This document shows, piece by piece, positions 51,061 through 60,408 of a stretch of DNA of 64,000 nt. The DNA comes from Mucilaginibacter gossypiicola. Its GTDB lineage: Bacteria > Bacteroidota > Bacteroidia > Sphingobacteriales > Sphingobacteriaceae. The notes beneath the pieces are model-generated. The model saw nothing but the letters and a program-made list of their open reading frames with translations, did no database searches and was not told where the DNA came from. The position numbers and the translations under genes were made by a program. Where the stretch lies: positions 558,001 to 622,000 of the forward strand of contig NZ_FOCL01000002.1 of NCBI RefSeq assembly GCF_900110105.1, given 5' to 3'. Positions within the stretch are counted from its first letter, which is position 1; the number at the start of each line of letters is the position of its first letter.

Positions 51061-52116
51061 TTATTCTTTAATTACTGATACGTTTACGCTCATACCCGGG
51101 CGTAATTTTGCAAGCTCTTCTTTAGTGCCGTTAATTTTAATTTTCACAGGCACGCGTTGCACAACTTTCACGAAATTACCGGTAGCATTATCCGGAGGAA
51201 GCAATGAAAATTTAGCACCTGTAGCAGGCGAAAAATTATAAACCTGGCCTTCCAGTTTCATGTCAGGATATGCGTCAACTTCAATCTCTACTTTTAAACC
51301 GTTTTTGATGTTGGTAAGCTGAGTTTCTTTATAGTTGGCTGTAATGTAAAGGCTGTTGTCATTAACAATTGAGAACAAAGTTTGACCAGCCTGAACCAGC
51401 TGACCTAACTGCACATTCTTTTTAGATGCCAAACCACTTGCTGGTGATTTTACCAGGGTATAGCTCAACTGCAGTTTAGCGTAATCAATATCAACCTGCC
51501 TTTGTGATACACCAGTGTGGGTAACAGCTAACTGGCTGCGGGTAGTTCCAATTTGCTCAACAGCGGCTTTGTACTGATCCTGTGATGCTTTGTAATTTGC
51601 TTTAGCAACATCAAGGTCGGCTTTAGCCTGGTCAAATTGTTGCTGGGTTACTGATCCGTCTTTTACCAGGTTGGCATAACGGTCGTAATCTTTTTGCACT
51701 TTTTCTAAGTGAGCAGCATTTGATGCAACCTGAGCTTTAGCCCCTGCAGAATTTGCTTCGTTAGCGAAGATCTGTGATTGATTTACATTGATACCAGCGC
51801 TGGCGCCAACCTGTGCAGCCTGAGCCTGCTCTAATTTTACTTTATAGTCGCGGTCATCAATTTTAACCAGCGGCTGACCAACATTTACGTGGGTGTTTTC
51901 TTCAAAATAAATTGAATCAACATATCCGCCAACGCGGGCAACTACAGGGCTGATATCGCCGTCTATCTGCGCATCATCTGTATCGACGTGTTTGCTGAAA
52001 TAGATGTATTCTTTTATACCGAAAATTACGCCGCCAATAAGTACAATGCCTAATATGATGGGGATAACTTTATTTTTCTTTTTCGGTTGTTCCGGTGTTT
52101 CTTGTTCCTTTGCCAT
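51061..52116 (-). CDS. HlyD/EmrA-family membrane fusion protein
   Basis: 351 residues from the ATG at 52116 (MAKEQETPEQP); the longer frame overlaps the TolC gene end and lacks a natural start. A lysine-rich cytosolic tail leads to one membrane helix (VIPIILGIVLIGGVIF), then the biotinyl-lipoyl-like half (DGDISPVVARVGGYVDSIYF), a long Ala/Gln-rich coiled-coil hairpin (about 85-200), and LVKSPASGLASKKNVQLGQ for the second half. It bridges the permease and the outer membrane channel. Confidence 0.93.
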   Translation of the reverse strand: MAKEQETPEQPKKKNKVIPIILGIVLIGGVIFGIKEYIYFSKHVDTDDAQIDGDISPVVARVGGYVDSIYFEENTHVNVGQPLVKIDDRDYKVKLEQAQAAQVGASAGINVNQSQIFANEANSAGAKAQVASNAAHLEKVQKDYDRYANLVKDGSVTQQQFDQAKADLDVAKANYKASQDQYKAAVEQIGTTRSQLAVTHTGVSQRQVDIDYAKLQLSYTLVKSPASGLASKKNVQLGQLVQAGQTLFSIVNDNSLYITANYKETQLTNIKNGLKVEIEVDAYPDMKLEGQVYNFSPATGAKFSLLPPDNATGNFVKVVQRVPVKIKINGTKEELAKLRPGMSVNVSVIKE

Positions 52117-52138
52117 TTTATTTAAAGGTTTGGTATTA

Positions 52139-53503
52139 TTATTTGTTGATTTTTCCTGTTGATTTTTGTAGAGTATAGTAAGCAAGACCAGCATCGGCTT
52201 TAGCCAATTCTAAGTTGATCTGTGCCTGGTAAAGCAAGGTTTCTGCATCGGCCCTGTCTGTTGCTGATGCTATATTGCTTTTGTATTTTGATTCGAGGAT
52301 CTTGTTATTTTCACCGGCCTGATCAATCGCTGTTTGTAAAAGTTTGATCTTCTCCAATGCCTGGGTATAGCTCTGGTAGCTTTGGTTAACCTCGTCTTTT
52401 ACACGGTCGGTAGTGATACTTTTGTTGATATCAACCTGCTGGCTCTGTATCTGGGCTTCTTTTACTTTATTCTTGTTTGTCCACAATGAGCTGAAGTTCC
52501 ATGACAGTGTTAAGCCAGCCGATAGTGGGGTGATGAAGTTACCGCTTTTAGGGATTGGGTTGGCGTTAACATCAACGTAGTAACCTGCAACTGACGCGCC
52601 TAAAGTTGGCAATTCATTAGCTTTAATGCTTTTGATATTGGTTTCGGCAACGCGGCTGCGTAACGCGAATTGCTTAAACTCAGGACGTGCAGCCATTGCA
52701 GTATCAAGGTAAGCGGTTAGCGGAGCTACCTGCCTGTCGGCTTCAACAATCTGATCAATATTTAACTGTGTACCTTCAGGTAAACCTAACAACACGTTAA
52801 GGTTATAGTTAATGATACGACGGTTAGTTTCCAGGTCTACACCGTTAACTTCAATGTTTGAGCGTTGTAATTGAAAGCGCAACACATCGTTTTTGGTAAC
52901 CAGGCCCTGTTCAAAAAAACGTTGAGCCTGTTTAATTTGGCCATCAACAGTAGTTAAGTTTTGTGTTACTACTTTTTTGCTTTGCAACACTTTGTACAGG
53001 TTGTAATATGAGCTGATGATGTCGTAAACGATCTGGTCTTTATCATTTTCAATATCCAAACGGGCAACCTGTGTAAGCAGGTCAGTTGACTGGCGGGCAT
53101 ATTTCAATTTACCGCCGGCAAATATGGTTTGGTTTAAAGTAAGGATCCCTAAGTAAGCATCAGCGCGGTTAGGCAGGTTAAAGCTCGATTCGCCTAATGC
53201 AAGCCTGTTGGCCGGAATTTCGGCGTGGTTATAACCGTAGCTTACTTTACCTGTTGGCAGGGCTTCATCTTTAGCCTGATTATATTCTGAAACAGCCTGC
53301 TCAACTTTTGAATTTGAAAGTTTAAGCGTTTTACTGTTTTCGAGGCCAAGTTTAATAGCCTCATCAAGTGTGATTGTCCTGTCTTGTGCGCTGGCAGCAA
53401 AAGGCAGGCTTAAAACTATGAGGGCGATACTACCGCGTAAAACGGGCCGTAACACCTGCTTTAATAGCTTAAGGTGGTTGGTTTTGTTATTTTGAGTTGT
53501 CAT
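52139..53503 (-). CDS. TolC-family outer membrane efflux protein
   Basis: The 454-residue outer membrane channel subunit has a signal peptide ending near residue 39 (PFAASAQD), two OEP repeats with long helices (LDEAIKLGLENSKTLKLSNS near 47, LQSKKVVTQNLTTVDGQIKQ) and coiled-coil regions. The start is ATG at 53503, which lies 17 bases inside the end of the TetR gene. It forms the tripartite pump with the downstream adaptor and permease. Confidence 0.93.
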   Translation of the reverse strand: MTTQNNKTNHLKLLKQVLRPVLRGSIALIVLSLPFAASAQDRTITLDEAIKLGLENSKTLKLSNSKVEQAVSEYNQAKDEALPTGKVSYGYNHAEIPANRLALGESSFNLPNRADAYLGILTLNQTIFAGGKLKYARQSTDLLTQVARLDIENDKDQIVYDIISSYYNLYKVLQSKKVVTQNLTTVDGQIKQAQRFFEQGLVTKNDVLRFQLQRSNIEVNGVDLETNRRIINYNLNVLLGLPEGTQLNIDQIVEADRQVAPLTAYLDTAMAARPEFKQFALRSRVAETNIKSIKANELPTLGASVAGYYVDVNANPIPKSGNFITPLSAGLTLSWNFSSLWTNKNKVKEAQIQSQQVDINKSITTDRVKDEVNQSYQSYTQALEKIKLLQTAIDQAGENNKILESKYKSNIASATDRADAETLLYQAQINLELAKADAGLAYYTLQKSTGKINK

Positions 53504-54134
53504 GTTCTTTAACTAAATAAGCTTTTAAAAGTCTTTTCATGTATGTTTTAACCCGTGGTTTCAGTTCATTTTCCATAAACTTTTCATCACGAATATCATG
53601 TCCCAGTATTAATGATGATAGCTGCGGCATGTTAACTATATAATTTTTTGTACCAAAAAGGGTAGCTATTACCATTGGAATATCGGCATCTGCATGGAAC
53701 AATCCGGTGTTTACACCCTCTTCCATAATCCTTTTTACCTCATATACATTTACCATCAATATTTCGATGATCTTATCGGTAAGGTCGCCACGTTTGTTCA
53801 TGGATACTTCCCTGTTTATGAGTTTTTGAAAGCAGTTATTAGCGATGATGCGTTCAACATAATTGTCAATGCATTTATCCAGTTTATCCCAGGCGTTCAT
53901 GCTGCCATCACTGCCAATATTTTGCAGCAGCGTACGGAACGAATTGATCTTGCGTTCAAAAACTGCCAGGAAAAGCCCTTCTTTTGATCCAAAATAGTAA
54001 TTGAGCATAGCCATGTTTACACCGGCTTCGCCAGATATGGTACGGGTGGAGGCACCGTCATAACCAAGGTCTGCGAACACCTTTTCGGCTACGTCAAGGA
54101 TATGTTCCTTTTTATCTATTTTATCTTTTTCCAT
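53487..54134 (-). CDS. TetR-family regulator of the efflux operon
   Basis: 215 residues: an N-terminal helix-turn-helix (about 8-55: AEKVFADLGYDGASTRTISG, NMAMLNYYFGSKEGLF) and a helical ligand-binding domain. It is the first gene of the TetR-TolC-EmrA-EmrB unit and overlaps tolC by 17 bases. Two operator-like inverted repeats lie 19 and 64 bases upstream of its ATG, so autoregulation of the whole operon is expected. Confidence 0.93.
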   Translation of the reverse strand: MEKDKIDKKEHILDVAEKVFADLGYDGASTRTISGEAGVNMAMLNYYFGSKEGLFLAVFERKINSFRTLLQNIGSDGSMNAWDKLDKCIDNYVERIIANNCFQKLINREVSMNKRGDLTDKIIEILMVNVYEVKRIMEEGVNTGLFHADADIPMVIATLFGTKNYIVNMPQLSSLILGHDIRDEKFMENELKPRVKTYMKRLLKAYLVKEHDNSK

Positions 54135-54152
54135 TGTTTTAACGGCACAAAA

Positions 54153-54172
54153 TTAATCAAACGATTGATTAA
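54153..54172. promoter_or_regulatory. TetR operator-like palindrome 1
   Basis: TTAATCAAACGATTGATTAA has perfect 8-bp arms TTAATCAA/TTGATTAA around ACGA. It shares AATCGkTTGATTAA (reverse strand) with the second site. Confidence 0.75.
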
Positions 54173-54197
54173 GCGTATCGGATTGAAGCAGAAAAAG

Positions 54198-54213
54198 TTA
54201 ATCGGTTGATTAA
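54198..54213. promoter_or_regulatory. TetR operator-like palindrome 2
   Basis: TTAATCGGTTGATTAA has arms TTAATC/GATTAA around GGTT. It lies 45 bases from site 1, about four helical turns. Confidence 0.7.
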
Positions 54214-54384
54214 GATTACCATCGAATGACAGATTTGTTTTACATGGGTTAAGAAAATTGTAAAAATTAAAAGTTGTTGTTGAAACATTTAATATGAATC
54301 GTTAAAAATCTTAACAGATTGATGGCCACAGTAATCGTTTTGTTATATTGTTGATACAGGAAATACAGAATATCTATCTTTCAA

Positions 54385-54392
54385 TATATTTG
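54385..54392 (+). promoter_or_regulatory. -7 box of the PIG-L gene
   Basis: TATATTTG ends 5 bases before the ATG at 54398. No -33 TTTG is visible. A leaderless mRNA is possible. Confidence 0.5.
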
Positions 54393-54397
54393 TTGTT

Positions 54398-56851
54398 ATG
54401 AAGCGTATCTACCTCATTGCAGTATCCCTGTTTACAGCCGTTTTTTCACAAGCCCAAACCAATCCGCCTACCGATCTTGGCACCATTCAGCAAAACCTTA
54501 AAAAGCTTGATGTGCTTGGCAGCGTATTGTATGTTGCGGCACATCCCGACGATGAAAACACCCGGTTGCTGGCCTACCTGGCACAGGAAAAGCATTATCG
54601 TACCGGCTACCTGTCGCTCACCCGCGGTGATGGCGGGCAAAATTTGATAGGCAATGAGCAGAGCGAGCTGCTTGGTTTGATCCGCACGCAGGAACTGCTG
54701 GCAGCCCGCAGAGTTGATGGAGCCGAACAGTTTTTTACCCGTGCTAATGATTTCGGGTTTTCAAAAGGGCCGGAAGAAACCCTGAAAATCTGGGACAAGG
54801 AAAAAGTATTGGGCGATGTAGTGTGGGTGATCCGTAAATTCAGGCCAGATGTAATCATTTGCCGTTTCCCAACAACCGGCGAAGGCGGCCATGGCCACCA
54901 TACCTCATCGGCCATATTAGCTCAGGAAGCTTTTACTGCAGCAGCTGATCCAAGTCGCTATCCCGAACAATTAAAATATGTAAAGCCATGGCAGGCCAAA
55001 CGCCTCCTGTGGAACACCTTCAGTTTTGGCAGTGTTAATACTACCGCTGCCGATCAGTTTAAAATTGATGTAGGAGTTTATAACCCTATCCTGGGCAAAA
55101 GCTATGGCGAAATAGCTGCCGAAAGCCGCAGTAACCACAAAACCCAGGGCTTTGGCTCGGCCAAACAACGCGGCGAATCATACGAGTTTTTTAAAACCAT
55201 TTTGGGCGATGCCCCTCAAAACGATTTGATGGATGGCGTTAACACCACCTGGAAACGGGTTAAAGATGGCGATGCTATCTCAGCCCTGATCAGTGTGATC
55301 AGCCGGAATTTTATCAGCGAAGCTCCCGAAAAATCGTTGCCGGCATTGGTGCAATTACTCATGAAAGTGGAGAAAGTGCCCGACATCTACTGGCGCGAAC
55401 AGAAAACCAAAGAACTAAACAACCTGATCGCGGCATGTGCCGGCCTTTGGTTTGAGGCCTATGCAACAGAACCTACCTATGCTTTGGGCGATAAAATGAA
55501 CCTGCGGGCACAAGTGATCAACCGTTTTAATTATCGTGTTAAGATAAACAGCATTGATGCCAACGATAGCTCTTTGGCACTGCAAAGCAAGGAGATCCCA
55601 TTTAATCAATTACAAACTTTTGAAACCACCGCCGCTGCATCTATGTTAACGCAGCCTTACTGGCTGGCGGCACCACACCCGGTAGGTGTTTATACATTGC
55701 CGGACAATACACTTGCCGGCAACCCCGAAAATCCTGATCTGCCAAAAGTTACTTTCCAGTTTATTGTTGAGGGTAAACCGATCAATATCGACCGCCGAAT
55801 TATCTACAAGTATGTAGACCCGGTTAGGGGCGAAGTTTATCAGCCCATTGAAATAACCCCGCCTGTAACAGCAAACATTGATAACCAGGATTACATTTTC
55901 AGCACGCAACAGGCACAAACGGTACTGATAAATCTGAAAAGTTTTACCAAGGCAAGCGGCACCATCAGCCTTAAACCTATTGCCGGCTGGAAAATAAGCC
56001 CCGAAAAGATAGATTTTACCGATAAGGATAAAAACGACGAATGGTCGGTAGCTTTTACTGTTACTCCAACCGATAACAAAACAAAAGTATCTGAACTGGA
56101 AGCAGTAGTTAACGCCAATGGAAAGCCATTTTCACTCAGCCTTCGCCGTATCAGGTACGATCACGTGCCGGCTATTACCTTATTTCCGCCTGCACAAACA
56201 AAGCTTGTTTACCTCGATCTTAAACATAACGGCAGAAAAATAGGCTACATTGCCGGTGCCGGCGACCAAATGCCCGAGGCTTTACGTCAGGTGGGCTATG
56301 ATGTACATTTGCTAAGCGAAAACGAGGTGATGAACGGCGATCTTTCAGGTTATGATGCCATAGTAACCGGGGTACGGGCCTATAATGTGAACGAGCGCCT
56401 TGCTTACCAACAGGCAAAGCTGATGGCCTATGTAAAAAATGGCGGTGACCTGGTAGTTCAGTACAATAACAACAATGGCATTGTGGTAAAACAAATAGGT
56501 CCGTATCCGTTTACCGTAGTGAACAGGAGGGTTACTGATGAAAATGCCGAAGTAACTGTTTTGGATCCGCAAAACCCCGTATTAAATTATCCTAACAAAA
56601 TAACCAATGATGATTTTAACGGCTGGATTCAGGAGCGCGGACTGTATTTTGTAAGCAATATCGATCCGCAGTACAAGCCCATTCTGCAAATGCATGATAA
56701 AGGCGAGGAGCCCCTTAACGGATCATTAATTGTGGGCGATTATGGCAAAGGCCGGTTTATATATACTTCCCTCGCCTTTTTCAGGGAATTGCCAGCCGGC
56801 GTACCGGGAGCTTACAGGTTGTTTATTAACTTATTGAGCAAGCCGAAGTAA
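54398..56851 (+). CDS. Secreted PIG-L/LmbE deacetylase with a C-terminal class I amidotransferase-like domain
   Basis: 817 residues. A signal peptide (1-19, ends FSQAQ) is followed by a PIG-L de-N-acetylase domain with the zinc motif AAHPDDE (about 47-53) and GHGHHTSSA for the remaining ligands (about 168). A long beta-rich central region resembles Ig-like or NEW3-type modules. The C-terminal 220 residues resemble ThuA/glutamine-amidotransferase folds (GYDAIVTGVRAYNVNERL, YVKNGGDLVVQYNNN). It is probably a periplasmic or secreted N-deacetylase of amino sugars. It is much larger than bacillithiol enzyme BshB. Isolated gene. Confidence 0.88.
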   Translation: MKRIYLIAVSLFTAVFSQAQTNPPTDLGTIQQNLKKLDVLGSVLYVAAHPDDENTRLLAYLAQEKHYRTGYLSLTRGDGGQNLIGNEQSELLGLIRTQELLAARRVDGAEQFFTRANDFGFSKGPEETLKIWDKEKVLGDVVWVIRKFRPDVIICRFPTTGEGGHGHHTSSAILAQEAFTAAADPSRYPEQLKYVKPWQAKRLLWNTFSFGSVNTTAADQFKIDVGVYNPILGKSYGEIAAESRSNHKTQGFGSAKQRGESYEFFKTILGDAPQNDLMDGVNTTWKRVKDGDAISALISVISRNFISEAPEKSLPALVQLLMKVEKVPDIYWREQKTKELNNLIAACAGLWFEAYATEPTYALGDKMNLRAQVINRFNYRVKINSIDANDSSLALQSKEIPFNQLQTFETTAAASMLTQPYWLAAPHPVGVYTLPDNTLAGNPENPDLPKVTFQFIVEGKPINIDRRIIYKYVDPVRGEVYQPIEITPPVTANIDNQDYIFSTQQAQTVLINLKSFTKASGTISLKPIAGWKISPEKIDFTDKDKNDEWSVAFTVTPTDNKTKVSELEAVVNANGKPFSLSLRRIRYDHVPAITLFPPAQTKLVYLDLKHNGRKIGYIAGAGDQMPEALRQVGYDVHLLSENEVMNGDLSGYDAIVTGVRAYNVNERLAYQQAKLMAYVKNGGDLVVQYNNNNGIVVKQIGPYPFTVVNRRVTDENAEVTVLDPQNPVLNYPNKITNDDFNGWIQERGLYFVSNIDPQYKPILQMHDKGEEPLNGSLIVGDYGKGRFIYTSLAFFRELPAGVPGAYRLFINLLSKPK

Positions 56852-56925
56852 AAGACAAACAGGGACCTGCCTGGCAAAGCCATCAAGATCCTCTACGAGC
56901 GACCCTGATGGAACATTAAACGAAT

Positions 56926-57020
56926 CGTCATTGCGAGGAACGAAGCAATCCTCAAGACGCAGAGCGGCTATGCAAATCCTCTCTGTAAAGCCGGGGATTG
57001 CTTCGTTCCTCGCAATGACG
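56926..57020. repeat. CGTCATTGCGAGG palindromic element, copy 7
   Basis: The ends are CGTCATTGCGAGGAACGAAG and CTTCGTTCCTCGCAATGACG, a perfect 20-bp inversion. Confidence 0.85.
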
Positions 57021-57133
57021 GTTTATTCTTTACCTTTTCCCGTTTATTCTCCCCAACCACCCGGCAAAAAACACTTAATGTTATCAAAACCGTGTCAATT
57101 TCAACGCGTTAACATTTTTTTAATATAAAACTC

Positions 57134-57164
57134 TTTCAATTACAGTAAATTCTATTTACGTTTG
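57134..57164 (+). promoter_or_regulatory. Promoter of the SNF2 helicase gene
   Basis: TTTC (57134-57137), 19 bases, TACGTTTG (57157-57164), with one mismatch in the -33 box. Confidence 0.6.
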
Positions 57165-57210
57165 AATTTTTTCTTGATGTAGCTTCAAATAATTTTTTAC
57201 CCTGAAGCAC

Positions 57211-60105
57211 ATGTTACGCGTCGACAGTTCCAAACCATGCCAAATTATTTATGCCATTGCCAGGCATGACTACCTGTCGTATGTTATTGAGCCTCACATT
57301 GTTCAACTTAACCCTAACGGTGAATTTTCATTAACCCACCAGCGTTTATTTTCCAATACAGCCAAAGAATTTTGCGAGTTTCTGGACGATACCGATATCC
57401 GGCTCATCAAACTGCTGGAGGAAATGGAGCAGGGCAACGTGATCAAAAGGTATTATAAAAAACCAATCCGCCCATTTGAGTTTTTCTCCAAGATCTTCAA
57501 CGAACAGATGTTTGATATGATCCGCCCTAAACTGGAGAAACGTATTGCCGAAGCATTATCATTGCTTTGCGGCAAGCAGGTATACCAAATGAGCAAAGAA
57601 GGGTACCCCGGCGAGCGCAAACTTCAACTGGCTACCGAGGCCGCATCGGTATTATTTCACTTCAGGCGCAATGAGGAAGAGATCAGGTATTTCCCTACCA
57701 TCAAATACCAGGGCATGCGCATTGAGTTCATGTTTAAAAATGCTGAGATCATTTGCAACCACCCGGCCTGGATGCTGCTTGACGACACCCTTTATTATTT
57801 TGACAAGGAGATTGAGGGTAAAAAACTGCAACCGTTCCTGAACAAGCGTTTCATTGCTATTCCTAAATCGTCGGAGCAATCATACTTTGAAAAATTTGTT
57901 GCCCCGCTCATCGAAAAGCATAATGTTTATGCCGAAGGCTTTACCATCAATACCGAAAAGTATGATGCCCGCCCGGTACTTAAACCTATTTATATTGAAG
58001 GTGGCACTTCGCAGTTACAGCTTTCTTTTAAATATGCCGGTTATGTATTTCCTTATGGCGATGGCAGGCACATCTCTGTAAGGATGGAGAAAACAGGTGA
58101 TGATTACCTCTTCCATCGCATAAAACGCTCAACTACCTGGGAAAAAGGCAAAATGCACCAGTTAGAACAAATGGGCCTTAAGGTGGCTTCATCACTATTT
58201 CAAAACCTTGAGGTTGCTGGTCGCGACGATGATGCCGACCATTCATTCTCGGTTTTTGAATGGCTTAACCAGCATCACGACCAGCTTATTGAGCAGGACT
58301 TTGAACTGGAGCAGCCGGAAGGGCAAAAGCGCTACGTTTTTGGCAGCAGCAAAATTGAGCTTGTAGTAACCGAAAATAACGACTGGTTTGATATCAACGC
58401 CATGGTTAGCTTCGGGCCGTACCGCATCCCTTTTATTCAGCTTAAAAATCATATTCTCAATCACAAAAAGGAGTTTACCCTGCCATCAGGCGAAATTGCG
58501 GTAATCCCCGAACAGTGGTTTTCACAATACGGTAACCTGCTGCATTTTACCGAGGGCAGCAACGACCTTAAACTGCGACGCCATCATATAGGCCTGGTTA
58601 CCGATTTGGCCGAAGGCGAAATGGCCAGCGTTACCATGACCCGCAAACTGCAAAAGCTTACCAATTTTGACGAGCTGGAGGATGCGCCGATGCCTGTTAA
58701 TTTTGAAGGCCATTTGAGGCCGTACCAAAAAGCAGGCTACAACTGGTTTCATTTTTTAAAGCAATATCATTTTGGCGGCTGTCTTGCCGATGATATGGGC
58801 CTGGGTAAAACCATCCAGACTTTATCATTGCTGCAAAAACACAAGGAAGATGTCGAAAACGCAGGCGGCAAAGCCACTTCGCTGGTGATCATGCCAACCT
58901 CGCTGATATATAACTGGCTTAATGAGGCACGCAAATTTGCGCCGCAATTAAGGCTGATGGTGCATACAGGTACCATGCGTTACCGCAGCGCCGATGTATT
59001 TGCCAATTACGATGTAGTGATCACCACGTATGGCATCAGCCGCATTGATATTGAGATGTTTAAAGATTTCTTTTTTGATTACGTGATCCTGGATGAAAGC
59101 CAGAATATCAAAAATCCGTCGTCAAAATCGTATCAGGCCGTTAAGCAACTTAAATCGCGCTTTAAGCTGATATTGAGCGGCACCCCGGTAGAAAACTCGG
59201 TTAACGACCTTTGGACACAGATGTCGTTCATTAACCCAGGCCTGCTGGGCGCGCAGCAGTTTTTCCAAAACGAGTTTGTAACGCCGATAGAAAAGAAAAA
59301 AGACGAAGACAAGGCACGCAAACTACAAGCCCTTATTAAGCCTTTTGTTTTGCGCCGTACCAAGGAGCAGGTAGCGACAGAACTTCCGCCTAAAACGGAA
59401 AACCTTTTCTACTCGCAGATGACCGAAGAGCAGTCATCTGTTTATGAAGAGATCAAATCTGAATACCGCAACGAACTGTTGAAAAGCCTTGAAGACGGCA
59501 CTTTTGCTAAAACACAGATCCAGGTTTTACAGGGCCTCATCAAGCTAAGGCAAATTGCCAATCACCCTATCATGATTGATAAAGATTACGAAGGCGATAG
59601 CGGCAAGTTTGAGGATGTGGTTCATACGTTGAATAACGTGCTCGACGGCGGTCATAAGGTGCTGATATTTTCACAGTTTGTAAAACAGCTAAGTATTTAC
59701 CGCGATCATTTTGATCGGGTGGGTATTCCGTACGTTTATCTTGACGGAGCTACCCAAAACCGGGGCGATGTGGTGAAACAGTTTCAGGAAGATGAAAAAA
59801 CACGTGTATTCCTCATCTCGATAAAAGCCGGCGGTGTAGGCCTCAACCTTACTGAAGCCGACTATGTATTTATCCTCGACCCATGGTGGAACCCCGCCGT
59901 TGAACAACAGGCCATTGACCGTACGCACCGCATTGGCCAAACCAAAAACGTGTTCATCTATAAATTCATCACCAAAGATTCGGTTGAAGAAAAGATCCTG
60001 GCCCTGCAGCAACGCAAGCTCAGCCTGTCGCGTGCATTGATCACTACCGAAGAGAGCTTTATTAAATCGCTTACAGCCGAGGATATTAAGGAGATATTGG
60101 GGTAA
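57211..60105 (+). CDS. SNF2-family DNA-dependent ATPase/helicase
   Basis: 964 residues. The N-terminal 430 or so residues are a Bacteroidota-type region of unknown fold, possibly an SWI2/SNF2-associated bacterial domain. The SNF2 core starts near residue 500: LRPYQKAGYNWFHFLKQY, Walker A DDMGLGKTIQTL (about 524-535), DEAH-like DESQ (near 628, with Gln in place of His), SGTPVENS, then the C-terminal helicase half (KVLIFSQFVKQL, AGGVGLNLTEADYV, QAIDRTHRIGQTK). Relatives remodel RNA polymerase or nucleoprotein (RapA-like). It stands alone with its own promoter. Confidence 0.93.
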   Translation: MLRVDSSKPCQIIYAIARHDYLSYVIEPHIVQLNPNGEFSLTHQRLFSNTAKEFCEFLDDTDIRLIKLLEEMEQGNVIKRYYKKPIRPFEFFSKIFNEQMFDMIRPKLEKRIAEALSLLCGKQVYQMSKEGYPGERKLQLATEAASVLFHFRRNEEEIRYFPTIKYQGMRIEFMFKNAEIICNHPAWMLLDDTLYYFDKEIEGKKLQPFLNKRFIAIPKSSEQSYFEKFVAPLIEKHNVYAEGFTINTEKYDARPVLKPIYIEGGTSQLQLSFKYAGYVFPYGDGRHISVRMEKTGDDYLFHRIKRSTTWEKGKMHQLEQMGLKVASSLFQNLEVAGRDDDADHSFSVFEWLNQHHDQLIEQDFELEQPEGQKRYVFGSSKIELVVTENNDWFDINAMVSFGPYRIPFIQLKNHILNHKKEFTLPSGEIAVIPEQWFSQYGNLLHFTEGSNDLKLRRHHIGLVTDLAEGEMASVTMTRKLQKLTNFDELEDAPMPVNFEGHLRPYQKAGYNWFHFLKQYHFGGCLADDMGLGKTIQTLSLLQKHKEDVENAGGKATSLVIMPTSLIYNWLNEARKFAPQLRLMVHTGTMRYRSADVFANYDVVITTYGISRIDIEMFKDFFFDYVILDESQNIKNPSSKSYQAVKQLKSRFKLILSGTPVENSVNDLWTQMSFINPGLLGAQQFFQNEFVTPIEKKKDEDKARKLQALIKPFVLRRTKEQVATELPPKTENLFYSQMTEEQSSVYEEIKSEYRNELLKSLEDGTFAKTQIQVLQGLIKLRQIANHPIMIDKDYEGDSGKFEDVVHTLNNVLDGGHKVLIFSQFVKQLSIYRDHFDRVGIPYVYLDGATQNRGDVVKQFQEDEKTRVFLISIKAGGVGLNLTEADYVFILDPWWNPAVEQQAIDRTHRIGQTKNVFIYKFITKDSVEEKILALQQRKLSLSRALITTEESFIKSLTAEDIKEILG

Positions 60106-60186
60106 GTCCCTCCCAAGCCCCATAAAGGGAGAGGGTTAAAAAAGGAAAAGCGGTGGGTTACACTCATCGCCGTTTCTTATTTTATC

Positions 60187-60272
60187 ATGTCATTGCGAGG
60201 CACGAAGCAATCGCACGGAAGCATAGCCGCTCTGTATAGTATGCGGTTGCCACGCTACGTTCGCAATGACAT
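60187..60272. repeat. ATGTCATTGCGAGG palindromic element, copy 8
   Basis: The ends are ATGTCATTGCGAGG and CGTTCGCAATGACAT, with one substitution in the right arm. Confidence 0.85.
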
Positions 60273-60292
60273 TTTTTTAATTTTATTATCAA

Positions 60293-60399
60293 CTTGCGCT
60301 CGTTTGCAACGAGTGCTTAATGTGGTTTCGCGTTTAAAACGCGAGTCGGGCGATACAATCGCCAAGCCATGTTAAGCGCTCGTTGCAAACGAGCGCAAG
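60293..60399. repeat. GCGCTCGTT multi-hairpin element, copy 2
   Basis: CTTGCGCTCGTTTGCAACGA at the left and its inverted copy TCGTTGCAAACGAGCGCAAG at the right are perfect inverses over 20 bp. Inner TCGCGTTTAAAACGCGA and GGCGATACAATCGCC hairpins are also present. It ends 9 bases before the aminotransferase stop. Confidence 0.8.
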
Positions 60400-60408
60400 A
60401 AGTGGTTG

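Noticed and set aside
54398..56851. PIG-L protein considered as BshB of bacillithiol synthesis
   Set aside because: It is secreted and three times larger than BshB, with extra C-terminal domains, and no bshA or bshC is nearby.
2366..60272. Repeated ATGTCATTGCGAGG units considered as CRISPR repeats
   Set aside because: The copies are kilobases apart with no regular spacers, are themselves inverted repeats, and no cas genes are present.
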